Below, in pieces: positions 37,186 to 47,563 of a stretch of 64,000 nt of DNA. Every line of letters begins with the position of its first letter. The stretch's first letter is position 1. The stretch is from Bacteroidota bacterium (GTDB taxonomy: Bacteria > Bacteroidota > Bacteroidia > B-17B0 > Aurantibacillaceae). Made by a program: the position numbers and the translations under genes. The notes beneath the pieces are model-generated. The model had not been told where the DNA came from. It did no database searches and worked only from the letters and a program-made list of their open reading frames with translations. Where the stretch lies: contig SYAL01000032.1 in the NCBI GenBank assembly GCA_005787585.1, positions 32,552 to 96,551 of the forward strand, written 5' to 3'.

Positions 37186-38178
37186 GTGATAAATATCGGT
37201 AAAAATATTAGTCTCCCTGACTTCCCTCTGTTATTGGCTCCTATGGAAGATGTAAGCGATCCGCCTTTTAGATTTGGCTGTAAACAATATGGCGCTGACT
37301 TAATGTATACAGAATTTATTAGTTCCGAGGGCTTAATAAGAGATGCCATCAAGAGTAAAAAAAAACTTGATATTTTTGATTATGAACGCCCAATTGGTAT
37401 TCAAATTTTTGGAGGAGATGAGGAGGCTATGGCTTTATCTGCTAAAATAGTAGAAGCGACTAATCCAGATTTATTAGATATAAATTTTGGTTGTCCCGTA
37501 AAAAAAGTAGTTTGTAAAGGGGCTGGAGCAGGTGTTTTAAAAGACATAGATTTAATGGTACGTTTAACTAAAGCCGTTATTAAAAGTACGGACTTACCTG
37601 TTACAGTAAAAACTCGATTAGGGTGGGATGAATCTTGTATTAATATTATGGAAGTGTCCGAAAGACTTCAAGATTTGGGTATTCAGGCATTAACTATTCA
37701 TGGGCGAACTCGATCTCAAATGTATAAAGGAGAGGCAAACTGGAAATATATTGCTGAAGTAAAAAATAATCCTCGTATTAAAATACCTATTTTTGGTAAT
37801 GGAGATATTAATAGTGCAGAAAAAGCATTAAGTTATAAAAACACTTATGGCGTTGACGGAATTATGATTGGAAGAGCAGCCATAGGTTACCCATGGATAT
37901 TTGATGAAATTAAACATTATTTAAAAACCGGCCAAATTCTTCAAAAACCGAGTATTATAACCCGAGTTGAGGTTTGTAAAAATCATTTACAAAAATCGAT
38001 TGAATGGAAGGGGGAAAAGCTAGGTGTAGTTGAAATGAGAAATCATTACGCTAATTATTTTAAAGGCATTCCTAATTTTAAAGACATTAGAATAAAATTA
38101 GTTACATTAAATAAACCAAAAGATTTGTTTTTAGTTTTAGATGAAATAATTAATATCTCAGAATTTCAAGAAAATTAA
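37186..38178 (+). CDS. dusB: tRNA-dihydrouridine synthase
   Basis: FMN enzyme reducing uridine to dihydrouridine in tRNA. The 330 residues form a TIM barrel with LAPMEDVSDPPFR near the N-terminus, the catalytic-Cys motif INFGCPVKKV, TVKTRLGWD, LTIHGRTRSQMYKG and the phosphate-binding GNGDI and GIMIGRAAIG. The start is GTG: no in-frame ATG occurs before the conserved APMEDVSD motif, and the GTG sits just after a promoter element, so the leader is short. Subfamily (B) is an estimate. Confidence 0.9.
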   Translation: MINIGKNISLPDFPLLLAPMEDVSDPPFRFGCKQYGADLMYTEFISSEGLIRDAIKSKKKLDIFDYERPIGIQIFGGDEEAMALSAKIVEATNPDLLDINFGCPVKKVVCKGAGAGVLKDIDLMVRLTKAVIKSTDLPVTVKTRLGWDESCINIMEVSERLQDLGIQALTIHGRTRSQMYKGEANWKYIAEVKNNPRIKIPIFGNGDINSAEKALSYKNTYGVDGIMIGRAAIGYPWIFDEIKHYLKTGQILQKPSIITRVEVCKNHLQKSIEWKGEKLGVVEMRNHYANYFKGIPNFKDIRIKLVTLNKPKDLFLVLDEIINISEFQEN

Positions 38179-38239
38179 TTCAACTCTTTTTGCAGATTAA
38201 TAAGTGTTTTTTAATACATTAGTAGCTTACTATTAAATT

Positions 38240-40387
38240 ATGAAAAACATTTTTTTCTCATTATTATTTTTTTTGTCCCTAATTTCCTTTGTTAGTGTTT
38301 CGCAAACAAAATTATTAAGTATTCAAGATGCAGTTTCTAAAGGAAGAACAAGTTTGGCTCCAAAAAGACTGCAAAATTTAAGCTTTATTCCTATGTCAAG
38401 CCAATTATCTTACCTTGATAAAAATCACCTTTTTATTTTAAATGCCAAAAATGGGAAAGAAATTAATCATCTTTCAAAAAACGAACTAAATGACGCTCTT
38501 ATCAAATTAAAAATGGATAGCGTTTCTGAGCTCGAAGGTGTTCTTTTTAAAAACGAAAATGAAGTTTACTTTTTGAATAAAAAAGTAGAGATGATTTATT
38601 CATTTATTTCAAAATCAGTTAAACTTTCTTCAAGAAAAATAAGCGACGCCTCCTTAGAAAATTTGGATGAATATAAACAAGGCGAAATTTATGCCTATAC
38701 AGATAATAACAACGTTTATATATATTCGGATAATAAACTAACCCAAATTACGAAAGATGGCTCATTTAATATTGTAAATGGAAAAAGCGTACATCGCGAC
38801 GAATTTGGAATTCATAAAGGCACCTATTGGAGTCCAAACGGAAACTCGCTTGCATACTATAGAATGGATCAAAGCGATGTAACAGATTATCCAATTATTG
38901 ACTGGTCTGTTTATCCAGCAAAAAATGAAAATATTAAATATCCTATGGCTGGAGGAAAAAGTCATTATGTAACTCTTCATGTTTATCATTTAAAAACTAG
39001 CCAAACTATTCAAATTAAAACAGAAGGCCCAAAAGATCAATACCTCACAAATATTTCATGGAGCCCTGATGATAAAAAGATTTACATCGCCATTCTTAAT
39101 CGTGAACAAAATCATTATAAATTAAATGAATATGATGCTAATACGGGCAATTTTATTAAAACTTTATTTGAAGAAAAAGATGAAAAATATACCGAACCTT
39201 CAAATCCTATGTTGTTTGTAAAAAATAATCCTTTGCAATTTATTTGGCAAAGCCGCAAAGACGGCTTTAATCATTTTTACTTATACTCAATAGATGGGAA
39301 ATTGATTAAACAATTAACATCTGGCAATTGGGAAGTTAAAGCTGAAAATGGATTTGATGAAAAAGGAGATAACTTATATTTTCATGCCAATATACAGGGC
39401 CCTGTTAACCAAGATTTATATTTAGTTAATTTAAAAACAGCAAATATTTCACGACTTACTAAAAACGACGGTTTTCATACTGCCGTAAAAAATAGTGATG
39501 GTAGTTTTTTTATTGATAACTTCAGTTCTAGTAATATTCCTAGAGAGTACCGTTTAATAAATACATCCACAAAAAATAATATTACAATTTTTAAAGCCGA
39601 TAATCCAATTAAAGATTATAAAACTGGCTCATGGCAATTATTTCAAATTAAAAATAAAGAAGGGCTCAACTTATATTGTAGATTATTTAACCCTATTGAT
39701 TTTGATAGTACTAAAAAATATCCTGTTATTGTTTATTTATACAATGGGCCCCACTCTCAAATGGTTACAAATACCTGGATGGCTGGTGGAGAACTTTGGT
39801 ATCAATACATGGCTCAAAAAGGATTTATTATTTTTACAATTGATGGTCGAGGAACTTCCTATCGAGGTAAAGCATTTGAACAAGTTATTCATCGCCAACT
39901 TGGCACAAAAGAAATGGAAGATCAGTTAGCGGGTGTTGATTATTTAAAATCTTTGCCTTTTGTAGATGCAACCCGCATAGGAGTTCATGGCTGGAGTTAT
40001 GGTGGCTTTATGACTACTTCTCTAATGACTCGTTATCCGGGAGTTTTTAAAGTGGGTGTCGCTGGTGGGCCAGTTATTGATTGGAGATATTATGAAATTA
40101 TGTACGGAGAAAGATATATGGATACCCCTCAAGAAAACAAAGAAGGATACGATAAAAATAATTTATTAAATTATACAGATAAATTACAAGGTAAACTTTT
40201 AATGATTCATGGCGCACAAGATGACGTGGTGGTTTGGCAAAATAGTGTGATGTATCAAAAAAAATCGGTAGACAATGGTAAACAATTAGATTATTATGTT
40301 TATCCAGGCCACCAACATAATGTGCTTGGTAAAGACCGCTCGCATTTAATGGAAAAAATTTGTAATTACTTTATTGATAATTTATAA
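38240..40387 (+). CDS. Dipeptidyl peptidase IV-like S9 prolyl peptidase, exported
   Basis: A 715-residue secreted serine peptidase releasing X-Pro dipeptides. A signal peptide (1-22) precedes a DPP-IV beta-propeller (about 40-460) and a C-terminal alpha/beta hydrolase domain. The nucleophile is in GWSYGGFMT (Ser near 583), the acid in GAQDDVV and the histidine in GHQHNV. The propeller keeps SPDDKKIY-type blades. It probably works with the Xaa-Pro aminopeptidase encoded convergently downstream in proline-rich peptide breakdown. Confidence 0.93.
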   Translation: MKNIFFSLLFFLSLISFVSVSQTKLLSIQDAVSKGRTSLAPKRLQNLSFIPMSSQLSYLDKNHLFILNAKNGKEINHLSKNELNDALIKLKMDSVSELEGVLFKNENEVYFLNKKVEMIYSFISKSVKLSSRKISDASLENLDEYKQGEIYAYTDNNNVYIYSDNKLTQITKDGSFNIVNGKSVHRDEFGIHKGTYWSPNGNSLAYYRMDQSDVTDYPIIDWSVYPAKNENIKYPMAGGKSHYVTLHVYHLKTSQTIQIKTEGPKDQYLTNISWSPDDKKIYIAILNREQNHYKLNEYDANTGNFIKTLFEEKDEKYTEPSNPMLFVKNNPLQFIWQSRKDGFNHFYLYSIDGKLIKQLTSGNWEVKAENGFDEKGDNLYFHANIQGPVNQDLYLVNLKTANISRLTKNDGFHTAVKNSDGSFFIDNFSSSNIPREYRLINTSTKNNITIFKADNPIKDYKTGSWQLFQIKNKEGLNLYCRLFNPIDFDSTKKYPVIVYLYNGPHSQMVTNTWMAGGELWYQYMAQKGFIIFTIDGRGTSYRGKAFEQVIHRQLGTKEMEDQLAGVDYLKSLPFVDATRIGVHGWSYGGFMTTSLMTRYPGVFKVGVAGGPVIDWRYYEIMYGERYMDTPQENKEGYDKNNLLNYTDKLQGKLLMIHGAQDDVVVWQNSVMYQKKSVDNGKQLDYYVYPGHQHNVLGKDRSHLMEKICNYFIDNL

Positions 40388-40408
40388 AAATCAAACTGTT
40401 AAAATAAA

Positions 40409-41698
40409 TTATTTTCCCATTAATTCTTCTATCTCATCTGTTTCAATTGGAATATTTTTCATTAAATCCATTTGACCAGTAGTGGTAATCATTAAATTAT
40501 TTTCTAGTCGAATTCCTAACCCTTCTTCTGGAATATAAATTCCTGGCTCAACAGTAAAAACCATCCCTGCTCTCATGGGTTCCGAAAATAATCCAACATC
40601 ATGCACATCTAGTCCTAAAAAATGAGAAGTACCGTGCATAAAATATTTTTTATAAGCAGGCAAATTAAGATTTTGGTTTTTTACATCTGAAGTTTTTAGC
40701 AAGCCCAACTTTAGCAATTCTTCTGTCATTATTTCGCCAATAAACTTATTATACTTTTCAAATGTTTGTCCGGGTAATAATTGTTTTGCTGCAGCGCGAT
40801 GCACTCGTAAAACCGCATTATAAACTTCTTTTTGCCTCTTGCTAAATTTTCCGTTTACAGGTATGCATCGCGTTAAATCACTAGCGTAATTTGAATACTC
40901 TGCCGCCACATCTAATAATATAACATCGCCATCTTTGCATTGTTTGTTATTTTCTGTATAATGTAAAACACATGCGCTAGCTCCGCTAGCAATTATGGGG
41001 CCATAAGCCCATCCTTGCGAACGATTAGAAATAAATTCATGTATCAGCTCTGCTTCAATTTCATATTCCCAAACACCTGGTTTAAGAAAAGATAGTACTC
41101 TTCTAAACCCTTTTTCGGTGATATCACACGCGTGTTGAATTAATTCAATTTCCTGAGTACCCTTAACGGACCGAATACTATGCATAATGGGCGCGCTTCT
41201 TTCATAATTATGTAAAGGATAATCTCTACGAATTTTTTTATTAAACCGATCTTGAGCAGATTCTACTAAACTAGAATTACGGGCATGTTCGTTTGTATTT
41301 AAATATATATTATTAACCTGCAGAATAAATGGCTTCATGATTTTTTCGAAATCTTGAATCCAATAAATATGCTCAATGCCACTAACTAAATTTGCTTGGG
41401 GTTTATTTAACTTCGCGCCTTCCCAAATAGCAATTAATTCGCTTGTTTCTTTAATAAATAAAATTTCTTTATGCTTCCCGTCTTTAACATCCGGAAAAAT
41501 AACCAAAATTGTTTCTTCTTGATCAATACCGCTTAAATAAAATAAATCGCTATTTTGTTTAAACCCCATACTACCATCAGCATTAGTAGGCATAACGTCG
41601 TTACTCACAAAAATGCCTAAAGAATTTGGCTTTAAATTATTTTTGAACTTTTTTCTGTTTTCAATAAATAAAGCGCTGTCAATTGCCTGATATTTCAT
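40409..41698 (-). CDS. pepP: Xaa-Pro aminopeptidase (M24B)
   Basis: Metallopeptidase that removes the N-terminal residue before proline. The 429-residue chain has an N-terminal creatinase-like domain and a C-terminal pita-bread domain. Metal ligands appear in VILLDVAAEYSNYASDLTR (two Asp), GTSHFLGLDVHDVG (His), VFTVEPGIYIPE (Glu) and GIRLENNLMI (Glu). Cytosolic, no signal. Convergent with the DPP-IV-like gene. Confidence 0.92.
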   Translation of the reverse strand: MKYQAIDSALFIENRKKFKNNLKPNSLGIFVSNDVMPTNADGSMGFKQNSDLFYLSGIDQEETILVIFPDVKDGKHKEILFIKETSELIAIWEGAKLNKPQANLVSGIEHIYWIQDFEKIMKPFILQVNNIYLNTNEHARNSSLVESAQDRFNKKIRRDYPLHNYERSAPIMHSIRSVKGTQEIELIQHACDITEKGFRRVLSFLKPGVWEYEIEAELIHEFISNRSQGWAYGPIIASGASACVLHYTENNKQCKDGDVILLDVAAEYSNYASDLTRCIPVNGKFSKRQKEVYNAVLRVHRAAAKQLLPGQTFEKYNKFIGEIMTEELLKLGLLKTSDVKNQNLNLPAYKKYFMHGTSHFLGLDVHDVGLFSEPMRAGMVFTVEPGIYIPEEGLGIRLENNLMITTTGQMDLMKNIPIETDEIEELMGK

Positions 41699-41878
41699 TG
41701 GCTTATTTTTATTTATATTAATTAATAATGGCTAAATTACTTATTAAAGCATTTAAAAACAACAACGGCTACATAAGTAAAAAAATTATTTATAAATGAA
41801 AGTTTAAAATCAAATAATGCTAATTAATTGATTTATAAATCAAAGCCTAAAAAAAATTTTTATTTCTCATTAAAAACT

Positions 41879-41886
41879 TATCTTTG
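41879..41886 (+). promoter_or_regulatory. Bacteroidota -7 element ahead of the DUF5606 gene
   Basis: TATCTTTG is an exact TAnnTTTG match 27 bases before the chosen ATG at 41914, giving a leader of about 20 bases. It also argues against the ORF beginning at 41884, which would lie within the promoter. Confidence 0.45.
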
Positions 41887-41913
41887 TTAATCTATGAACA
41901 TAAACAAAACTTT

Positions 41914-42453
41914 ATGATTGACTTAACTAGTATTATTTCTATTTCTGGGCAACCTGGCTTATTTAAAATTGTAGCACAAAGTAAAAACGGCATTATCGTT
42001 GAAAGCTTGTCTGATAAAAAGCGGATAAATGTGTATGCTTCTTCAAAAGTATCTACATTATCAGATATTACGATGTATACAACGGGAGAGGATAAGCCTT
42101 TAGAAGAAATTATGACTTCTATTTTTGAAAAAGAAAAAGGAGGCCCTGCAATTGACAACAAAGTTGACGATAAAGAACTGTCCGCCTATTTTGAAACAGT
42201 TTTACCTGAATATGACAAAGAGCGAGTATATGTTAGTAATATGCGAAAGTTAATTACTTGGTACAACACACTTCAATTAACTGGAAGCCTTAAAGAAAAG
42301 GAAGAAAATAAAACAAGAGATGAGAAAAGTGTCACTTTAAAAACAGATGAAAAATCTAAAATAAAAAAAACGGTCACTAAAACTTCTTCAAAAACCAAAA
42401 CAAGTGTGGGCGTTAAAAAAACTACAGGAGTTAGAAAGACTGGAACAGCTTAA
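41914..42453 (+). CDS. DUF5606 protein with Lys-rich tail
   Basis: A 179-residue cytosolic protein. The N-terminal half (MIDLTSIISISGQPGLFKIV...) and LPEYDKERVYVSNMRKLITW fit the DUF5606 family, conserved in Bacteroidota and of unknown function. From about residue 130 the chain is low-complexity Lys/Thr/Ser (KTVTKTSSKTKTSVGVKKTT), possibly disordered and nucleic-acid binding by charge. The ATG at 41914 is preferred over one ten codons earlier because the conserved domain begins there and a promoter element covers the earlier position. Confidence 0.8.
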   Translation: MIDLTSIISISGQPGLFKIVAQSKNGIIVESLSDKKRINVYASSKVSTLSDITMYTTGEDKPLEEIMTSIFEKEKGGPAIDNKVDDKELSAYFETVLPEYDKERVYVSNMRKLITWYNTLQLTGSLKEKEENKTRDEKSVTLKTDEKSKIKKTVTKTSSKTKTSVGVKKTTGVRKTGTA

Positions 42454-42466
42454 AAAAATGAATTAA

Positions 42467-45163
42467 TTATTTTAACCTCATTCGCCTCTCTCCAAAATCT
42501 AATATTTTGTCAATAAACTCATAGGGCTTATAATTATTAATTGCCGCTTGATGAAAAATACACGTAGCCGGAGTCATTCCTGGTAAAGAATTTACTTCAA
42601 TAAAAATAACTTCAGATTTGTTGTCGGAATAAACTCTAACAAACGCATCTATTCTACAATATCCGTTTATCCCCAATACCTTTGCTGCGGCACCTAATGT
42701 TTGTTTTACTTGTTCGCTTATTTTTTGACGGTCATCAATCCTTTTAGAATATCGCGCTGGAGTAATATTTTGTCCTTGCCCAGCTAAAAATTTTTCTTCT
42801 AATGTTAAAATTTCGCCGTCGGCCAAAGCTTCAGATGCTTCAAAAACTTCATAAACAATTTCTGTTTTTTGATTAAAGATAGTAATCATCCCACCTGTAA
42901 TTTCTAAAAAATGAGTTGCATCTTTTTTGGTAATTAATTCTTCTACTAAAACAACTTGCTTTTGAGGAAACTCTTCATTTAATTTTATATGCAAAATATT
43001 CGCTGCAGATAAATCTAATTCTTCAGCATCTCTAAATAATAATATACAAAATGCCTCAAACTCTTTAATATTATTTATTTTCTTAACTGCACTGCTACAC
43101 CCATCATCAACAGGCTTAGCAATAAAAGGATACTTAATTTGATTTTGTAATAGTTGTAAAAATCTTTGTTTATCAAATAACCAATCTTGCTTTGAAATTA
43201 AAAGATGGTTTGCAATTAAAAAACCATTCGATTTTAATATTTCGTTAGTGCTATATTTATCTATGGTAATAGAAGAGCTTTCTTTATCAGATCCATTATA
43301 TGGTAACCCTATCTCTTCTAACTTTTTTTGAATGGCACCGTCTTCGCCCGGCCTTCCATGTAATGCAATAAAAACGAGATCTGATTTTTGTTTAAGTAAA
43401 TCGTAAGATAAAATTTCAGGAAAATTATTAAGATTATTAAATGCATATTTAAAAGTAATCGCCGAACATTTTTGCATAATGTTTTTAATCACCTCATGAA
43501 TTTTAAAATTTTCTACTTTTTGTTTTATATCATCTGCATTATCTTTTAATAATAAATTAATCGGTATTTGATATAATTTATGCTCATCTTTGTTTCCGAT
43601 TAAAAAAACAGGAAATGGAGTGTATTTTTCTGATGAAGCTAATTTTTCAAAAACATTTCTTCCGCTTTCAACAGAAATATGTCTTTCGGAAGAATACCCT
43701 CCTAAAATTACCGCTACTCTTTTTTTATTACCACTTACCTGCTTGTCTTTAATAATTTGTTCGTCTAATTGATGTAACAATACTTTATATTTTATACTCC
43801 CTTTAGACTGAACTAATCTTTTCGAAAGCGATGTGCGAATAATAAAAGTCAAAAATTGAGAAGGGCTTAATCCTATTTCTGCGGCTTGATGAAAAAAGAA
43901 AGATGAAGGCATCATTCCACTCGTTGTATTTGGGTCGTTTAAAAATATTCTTCCATCTTTACTTAAAAACCCATCTATGCGGGCATAAACATCAAAATGT
44001 AACTCATAAAATAATCTTTCGCATTCTTTACGAATTGCTTCGATTTGGGTGTCTGGCAAATCAATTGGTGTAATCTTACGCGATAGTCCTGGCAAATATT
44101 TACTTCGGTAATCAAATAATTCTTTTCCCTTTATTATTTCGGTTGGCGGTAAAGCAATGGCAATTTCTTTTTCGTCTTCTAATACAATACAACTAAATTC
44201 TTTTCCTTCAATAAATCCTTCAACTAAAACATCACTTTCTCCATCTAAACTTTCTACTACAAAACCATCTTCTTTTAAATGCGTATTTAAAAATTCTAAT
44301 AACACATTTGGATCATAAATAATTGGCGATTTTAAATCTTGAGGATAGCTAACCACCAAAGGCATTCCTATTCCCTCTCTAATATCAGCAAGTATTTTAA
44401 CATAATTAATTTTTTCTTCATCAGAAAACTCTAGCCATTGAGTTGCATCAATCCAGCGTGTAAACAATGCTTTTTCAACTGCGATCATAAACTCAAATTC
44501 GTTTTCAGTATTTAATATGCTCACTCCAATACTTGAGCCCTGGTGAGCTGGCTTTACTACACATGGAAATCCAATCTTTTCTTTTACTAATTCGAAGGGC
44601 TTTGCCTCTAATCCTTCAATCCAATCTTTTCTTTTAATGATAATATAATTTGGACTATTAAATCCACATGCTACCATCATTTCTTTTTGTATGCCTTTAT
44701 CAATTCCAATTGCCGATGCTAAAATACCTGAACCGCTATAAGGTATTTGATTAAATTCAAATAACCCTTGTATTCGACCATCTTCTCCATAAGGTCCATG
44801 TAGACATAAAAAAGCAAAATCTATTTTTTGTTTTAAATCAGTAACGCTAATTTTACTTCCAATTTTTGAAATAAGATGATTCTGTTCTGTTGTATTTAAC
44901 CCTCCTAAATTTTCTGCATACAACTGAAACGGGTTGTTAATTGGCAAAGCTTCTACCGGAGGATAAAAATCACGAATAGTGCCTTTATAAATAAACTCCC
45001 AATTAAGTTCAATGAAATTACCAAAACTATCTACAAATATTGGAACTGCATGAAATAAAAATTTATTCAAATTATCATACACGGTTCTTCCGCCAGCAAA
45101 AGAAATTTCACGCTCTTTGCTTTGACCTCCAAAAATAATTCCAATATTTATTTTTTTTGTCAT
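42467..45163 (-). CDS. Tandem double D-alanine-D-alanine ligase
   Basis: An 898-residue protein made of two complete Ddl-type ATP-grasp units, about 1-455 and 480-898. Unit 1 has IIFGGQSKEREIS, LHGPYGEDG (121-129), KPAHQGSSIGV (204-214), ARID (394-397) and DPNTTSGMM (410-418). Unit 2 has VILGGYSSERHIS, LHGRPGEDG (601-609), KPVDDGCSSAV (683-693), CRID (836-839) and EVNSLPGMT (856-864). Single Ddl enzymes are about 300-370 residues. Each unit departs from consensus at a different site: unit 1 in the second metal loop (Asp replaces Glu), unit 2 in the glycine-rich ATP loop. It may join D-alanine for peptidoglycan or a related dipeptide. Confidence 0.85.
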   Translation of the reverse strand: MTKKINIGIIFGGQSKEREISFAGGRTVYDNLNKFLFHAVPIFVDSFGNFIELNWEFIYKGTIRDFYPPVEALPINNPFQLYAENLGGLNTTEQNHLISKIGSKISVTDLKQKIDFAFLCLHGPYGEDGRIQGLFEFNQIPYSGSGILASAIGIDKGIQKEMMVACGFNSPNYIIIKRKDWIEGLEAKPFELVKEKIGFPCVVKPAHQGSSIGVSILNTENEFEFMIAVEKALFTRWIDATQWLEFSDEEKINYVKILADIREGIGMPLVVSYPQDLKSPIIYDPNVLLEFLNTHLKEDGFVVESLDGESDVLVEGFIEGKEFSCIVLEDEKEIAIALPPTEIIKGKELFDYRSKYLPGLSRKITPIDLPDTQIEAIRKECERLFYELHFDVYARIDGFLSKDGRIFLNDPNTTSGMMPSSFFFHQAAEIGLSPSQFLTFIIRTSLSKRLVQSKGSIKYKVLLHQLDEQIIKDKQVSGNKKRVAVILGGYSSERHISVESGRNVFEKLASSEKYTPFPVFLIGNKDEHKLYQIPINLLLKDNADDIKQKVENFKIHEVIKNIMQKCSAITFKYAFNNLNNFPEILSYDLLKQKSDLVFIALHGRPGEDGAIQKKLEEIGLPYNGSDKESSSITIDKYSTNEILKSNGFLIANHLLISKQDWLFDKQRFLQLLQNQIKYPFIAKPVDDGCSSAVKKINNIKEFEAFCILLFRDAEELDLSAANILHIKLNEEFPQKQVVLVEELITKKDATHFLEITGGMITIFNQKTEIVYEVFEASEALADGEILTLEEKFLAGQGQNITPARYSKRIDDRQKISEQVKQTLGAAAKVLGINGYCRIDAFVRVYSDNKSEVIFIEVNSLPGMTPATCIFHQAAINNYKPYEFIDKILDFGERRMRLK

Positions 45164-45297
45164 GATGAGATAAACTGTAATTTTAATTTCATCTTCAAAA
45201 GTAAGCGAAACCTTTAATTAACAAACTATTAATTTTGGAATTAATTAACATTGATTTGTAAATACGATTTATTTAAAATTTTGTAAATTTATTCTTT

Positions 45298-46551
45298 ATG
45301 TTTTTTCGGTTTCTAATTCTCTTTCTAATTATTGCTTTTATTGAATTTTATTTTTTTCAAGCAGTAAAAACTTTTATTCAAGATTTTTCTCAAAATACAA
45401 AATCCGTTTTATTATTGGTCGCCTACTTTTTAATTGGAATAAGTTTTTTCATTGGTCTTACTTCTTTGTTTTACCCTCCTCCCCAATGGAATAACTTTTT
45501 TCGTTTTCTTTGTTCGGTTTTCTTTATTATTTTGTTGTGTAAATTAATTGGCTGTACTTTTTTAATTGTTGACGATTTAATTCGTTTATTTAAATGGGTT
45601 ATAACCTTGTTTAAAAAGAGAGTATCAGCGTCTCCTATTGAAAATAATGAAGGGATTAGCCGTTTAAAATTTTTTAGTCAACTGGCGATTGCTTTTACAG
45701 TAATTCCTGCTATTGGCTTTGTTTATGGAATATTTCGTGGCGCATATAAGTACAGAATTCATAAAGTAAAAATTTCATTTCCAAATTTACCAAGCGAATT
45801 TATTGGGTTTAAAATTGTTCAGTTATCTGATATACATTGTGGAAGCTTTATGAATGCTAACCCTTTAGTAAAAGCCTTTAAACTTAGCTTAGAACAAAAA
45901 CCAGATATTATTTTATTTACTGGCGATTTGGTAAATAATGCAGCGTCTGAAACGGCTCCATATATAGAGGCTTTTAAAATGTTAAAAGCGCCTTATGGCG
46001 TATACTCGTGTTTGGGAAATCATGATTATGGCGATTATAAAGCGTGGGAAAGCGCTAAAGCAAAAAAAGAAAAATTACAAACGTTAATAAATACTCATGC
46101 TGAATGTGGATGGCGTTTATTGATGAATGAAAATGTACCAATTGAAAAAAACGGGCAAAAAATTGCTTTATTAGGCATCGAAAACTGGGGTGGTAATCTA
46201 AGATTTCCGAAATATGGTAAGCTCGATAATGCTCATGCTGGAACAGAAGCCTATCCATTTAAAATTTTATTATCTCACGATCCATCTCATTGGGATTATC
46301 AAGTTTTAAAAGAATTGAGATACAATGACATAGATTTAACCTTAAGCGGGCACACTCACGGTATGCAATTTGGTATAGAAATTCCAGGATTTAAATGGAG
46401 CCCCGTTCAATATATTTATAAAAATTGGGCAGGATTATATAAAAAAAACAATCAATACTTATATGTAAATAGAGGCTTAGGCTTTTTAGGCTATCCCGGC
46501 AGATTAGGTATTTGGCCTGAGATTACCGTTATTGAATTACAAAAATCGTAA
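45298..46551 (+). CDS. Membrane-anchored metallophosphoesterase
   Basis: A 417-residue protein with about four N-terminal transmembrane helices (1-150) and a calcineurin-like phosphoesterase domain (about 160-415). The metal motifs are in order: LSDIHCG, FTGDLVNN, LGNHDYGD, LLSHDP and SGHTHGMQFG. This layout matches YaeI-like/UDP-diacylglucosamine-type envelope phosphoesterases, but the substrate is unknown. Confidence 0.88.
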   Translation: MFFRFLILFLIIAFIEFYFFQAVKTFIQDFSQNTKSVLLLVAYFLIGISFFIGLTSLFYPPPQWNNFFRFLCSVFFIILLCKLIGCTFLIVDDLIRLFKWVITLFKKRVSASPIENNEGISRLKFFSQLAIAFTVIPAIGFVYGIFRGAYKYRIHKVKISFPNLPSEFIGFKIVQLSDIHCGSFMNANPLVKAFKLSLEQKPDIILFTGDLVNNAASETAPYIEAFKMLKAPYGVYSCLGNHDYGDYKAWESAKAKKEKLQTLINTHAECGWRLLMNENVPIEKNGQKIALLGIENWGGNLRFPKYGKLDNAHAGTEAYPFKILLSHDPSHWDYQVLKELRYNDIDLTLSGHTHGMQFGIEIPGFKWSPVQYIYKNWAGLYKKNNQYLYVNRGLGFLGYPGRLGIWPEITVIELQKS

Positions 46552-46692
46552 GTAATTTTTTTTATGCAACATTTGTTCTTACGTAATTTAAAATCTATTT
46601 TTAAAATAAAATTTAAAAGAAATTTTTATAAAAAGCATAAAAAATTTACTATTCTTGATGTCTATATTAGCCATCCGTTTTAAAAAATAATT

Positions 46693-47562
46693 ATGAAAAT
46701 TGCAGGCTTTACTATTATTCGCAACGCTATAAAATACGATTATCCAGTTGTTGAAGCAATTACCTCAATATTAAAATTGTGTGATAAATTTTATGTAGGC
46801 GTTGGCAAAAGCGACGATAATACGCGTAATTTAATTTCAGCTATTAATTCTGAAAAAATAAAAATAATAGATACCATTTGGGACGATGATTTAAGGCAAG
46901 GAGGAAAAATTTTATCTATTGAAACAAATAAAGTGTTTGACCTTATTCCGAATGATTTTGATTGGTGTTTTTATATTCAAAGCGATGAATGTGTTCACGA
47001 AAATGATCTTAATAAAATACAAGAGGTCATGGAGATTTATAAAGATGATAATTTAGTAGACGGGTTATTATTTGAATACAAACATTTTTACGGGCATTAT
47101 AATTATATTGGAATTGGCAGCGGTTGGTATAAAAACGAGATTCGTATTATTAAAAATAATAAAAAAATTCGTTCTTATAAAGATGCGCAAGGTTTTAGAA
47201 TGATAGATGATAAAAAATTACGAGTAAAAAAAACAGGGGCGTTTATATACCATTATGGATGGGTAAAGCCGCCAGAGGCTCAACAAGCTAAACAAAAAAG
47301 CTTTCATAAAATGTGGCATAACGATGATTGGATAAAAAATAACATCCCTGATAAAAATAATTTTGATTATGACAACGGCGATATACTAGAAAAATATAAT
47401 GGCACTCATCCTGCTATTTTTGAAACAAGAATTAAAAATGCTCAATGGAATTTTATTTATAATAAAGGAAAAGCAAAAATAAATATAAAATATAAAATTC
47501 TTTTTTTTATCGAAAAACTAATCGGTTGGAGAATTGGAGAAAATAAAAATTATAAACTATAG
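46693..47562 (+). CDS. Glycosyltransferase family 2-like protein
   Basis: A 289-residue protein starting with MKIAGFTIIRNAIKYDYPV, the GT2-type nucleotide strand with an Asn-Ala pair, then a YVGVGKSDDNTR segment and FYIQSDECVHE, a D-x-D-like acidic site. No transmembrane segment, so peripheral or cytosolic. Likely transfers a sugar to an envelope glycan; donor and acceptor unknown. It ends one base before the paaD stop codon on the other strand. Confidence 0.72.
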   Translation: MKIAGFTIIRNAIKYDYPVVEAITSILKLCDKFYVGVGKSDDNTRNLISAINSEKIKIIDTIWDDDLRQGGKILSIETNKVFDLIPNDFDWCFYIQSDECVHENDLNKIQEVMEIYKDDNLVDGLLFEYKHFYGHYNYIGIGSGWYKNEIRIIKNNKKIRSYKDAQGFRMIDDKKLRVKKTGAFIYHYGWVKPPEAQQAKQKSFHKMWHNDDWIKNNIPDKNNFDYDNGDILEKYNGTHPAIFETRIKNAQWNFIYNKGKAKINIKYKILFFIEKLIGWRIGENKNYKL

Positions 47563-47563
47563 A

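Noticed and set aside
46564..46683. 39-codon frame upstream of the glycosyltransferase (MQHLFLRNLKSIFKIK...)
   Set aside because: Very basic, Lys/Phe-rich composition is what AT-rich spacer DNA gives by chance; no domain, no overlap with neighbours and no promoter element.
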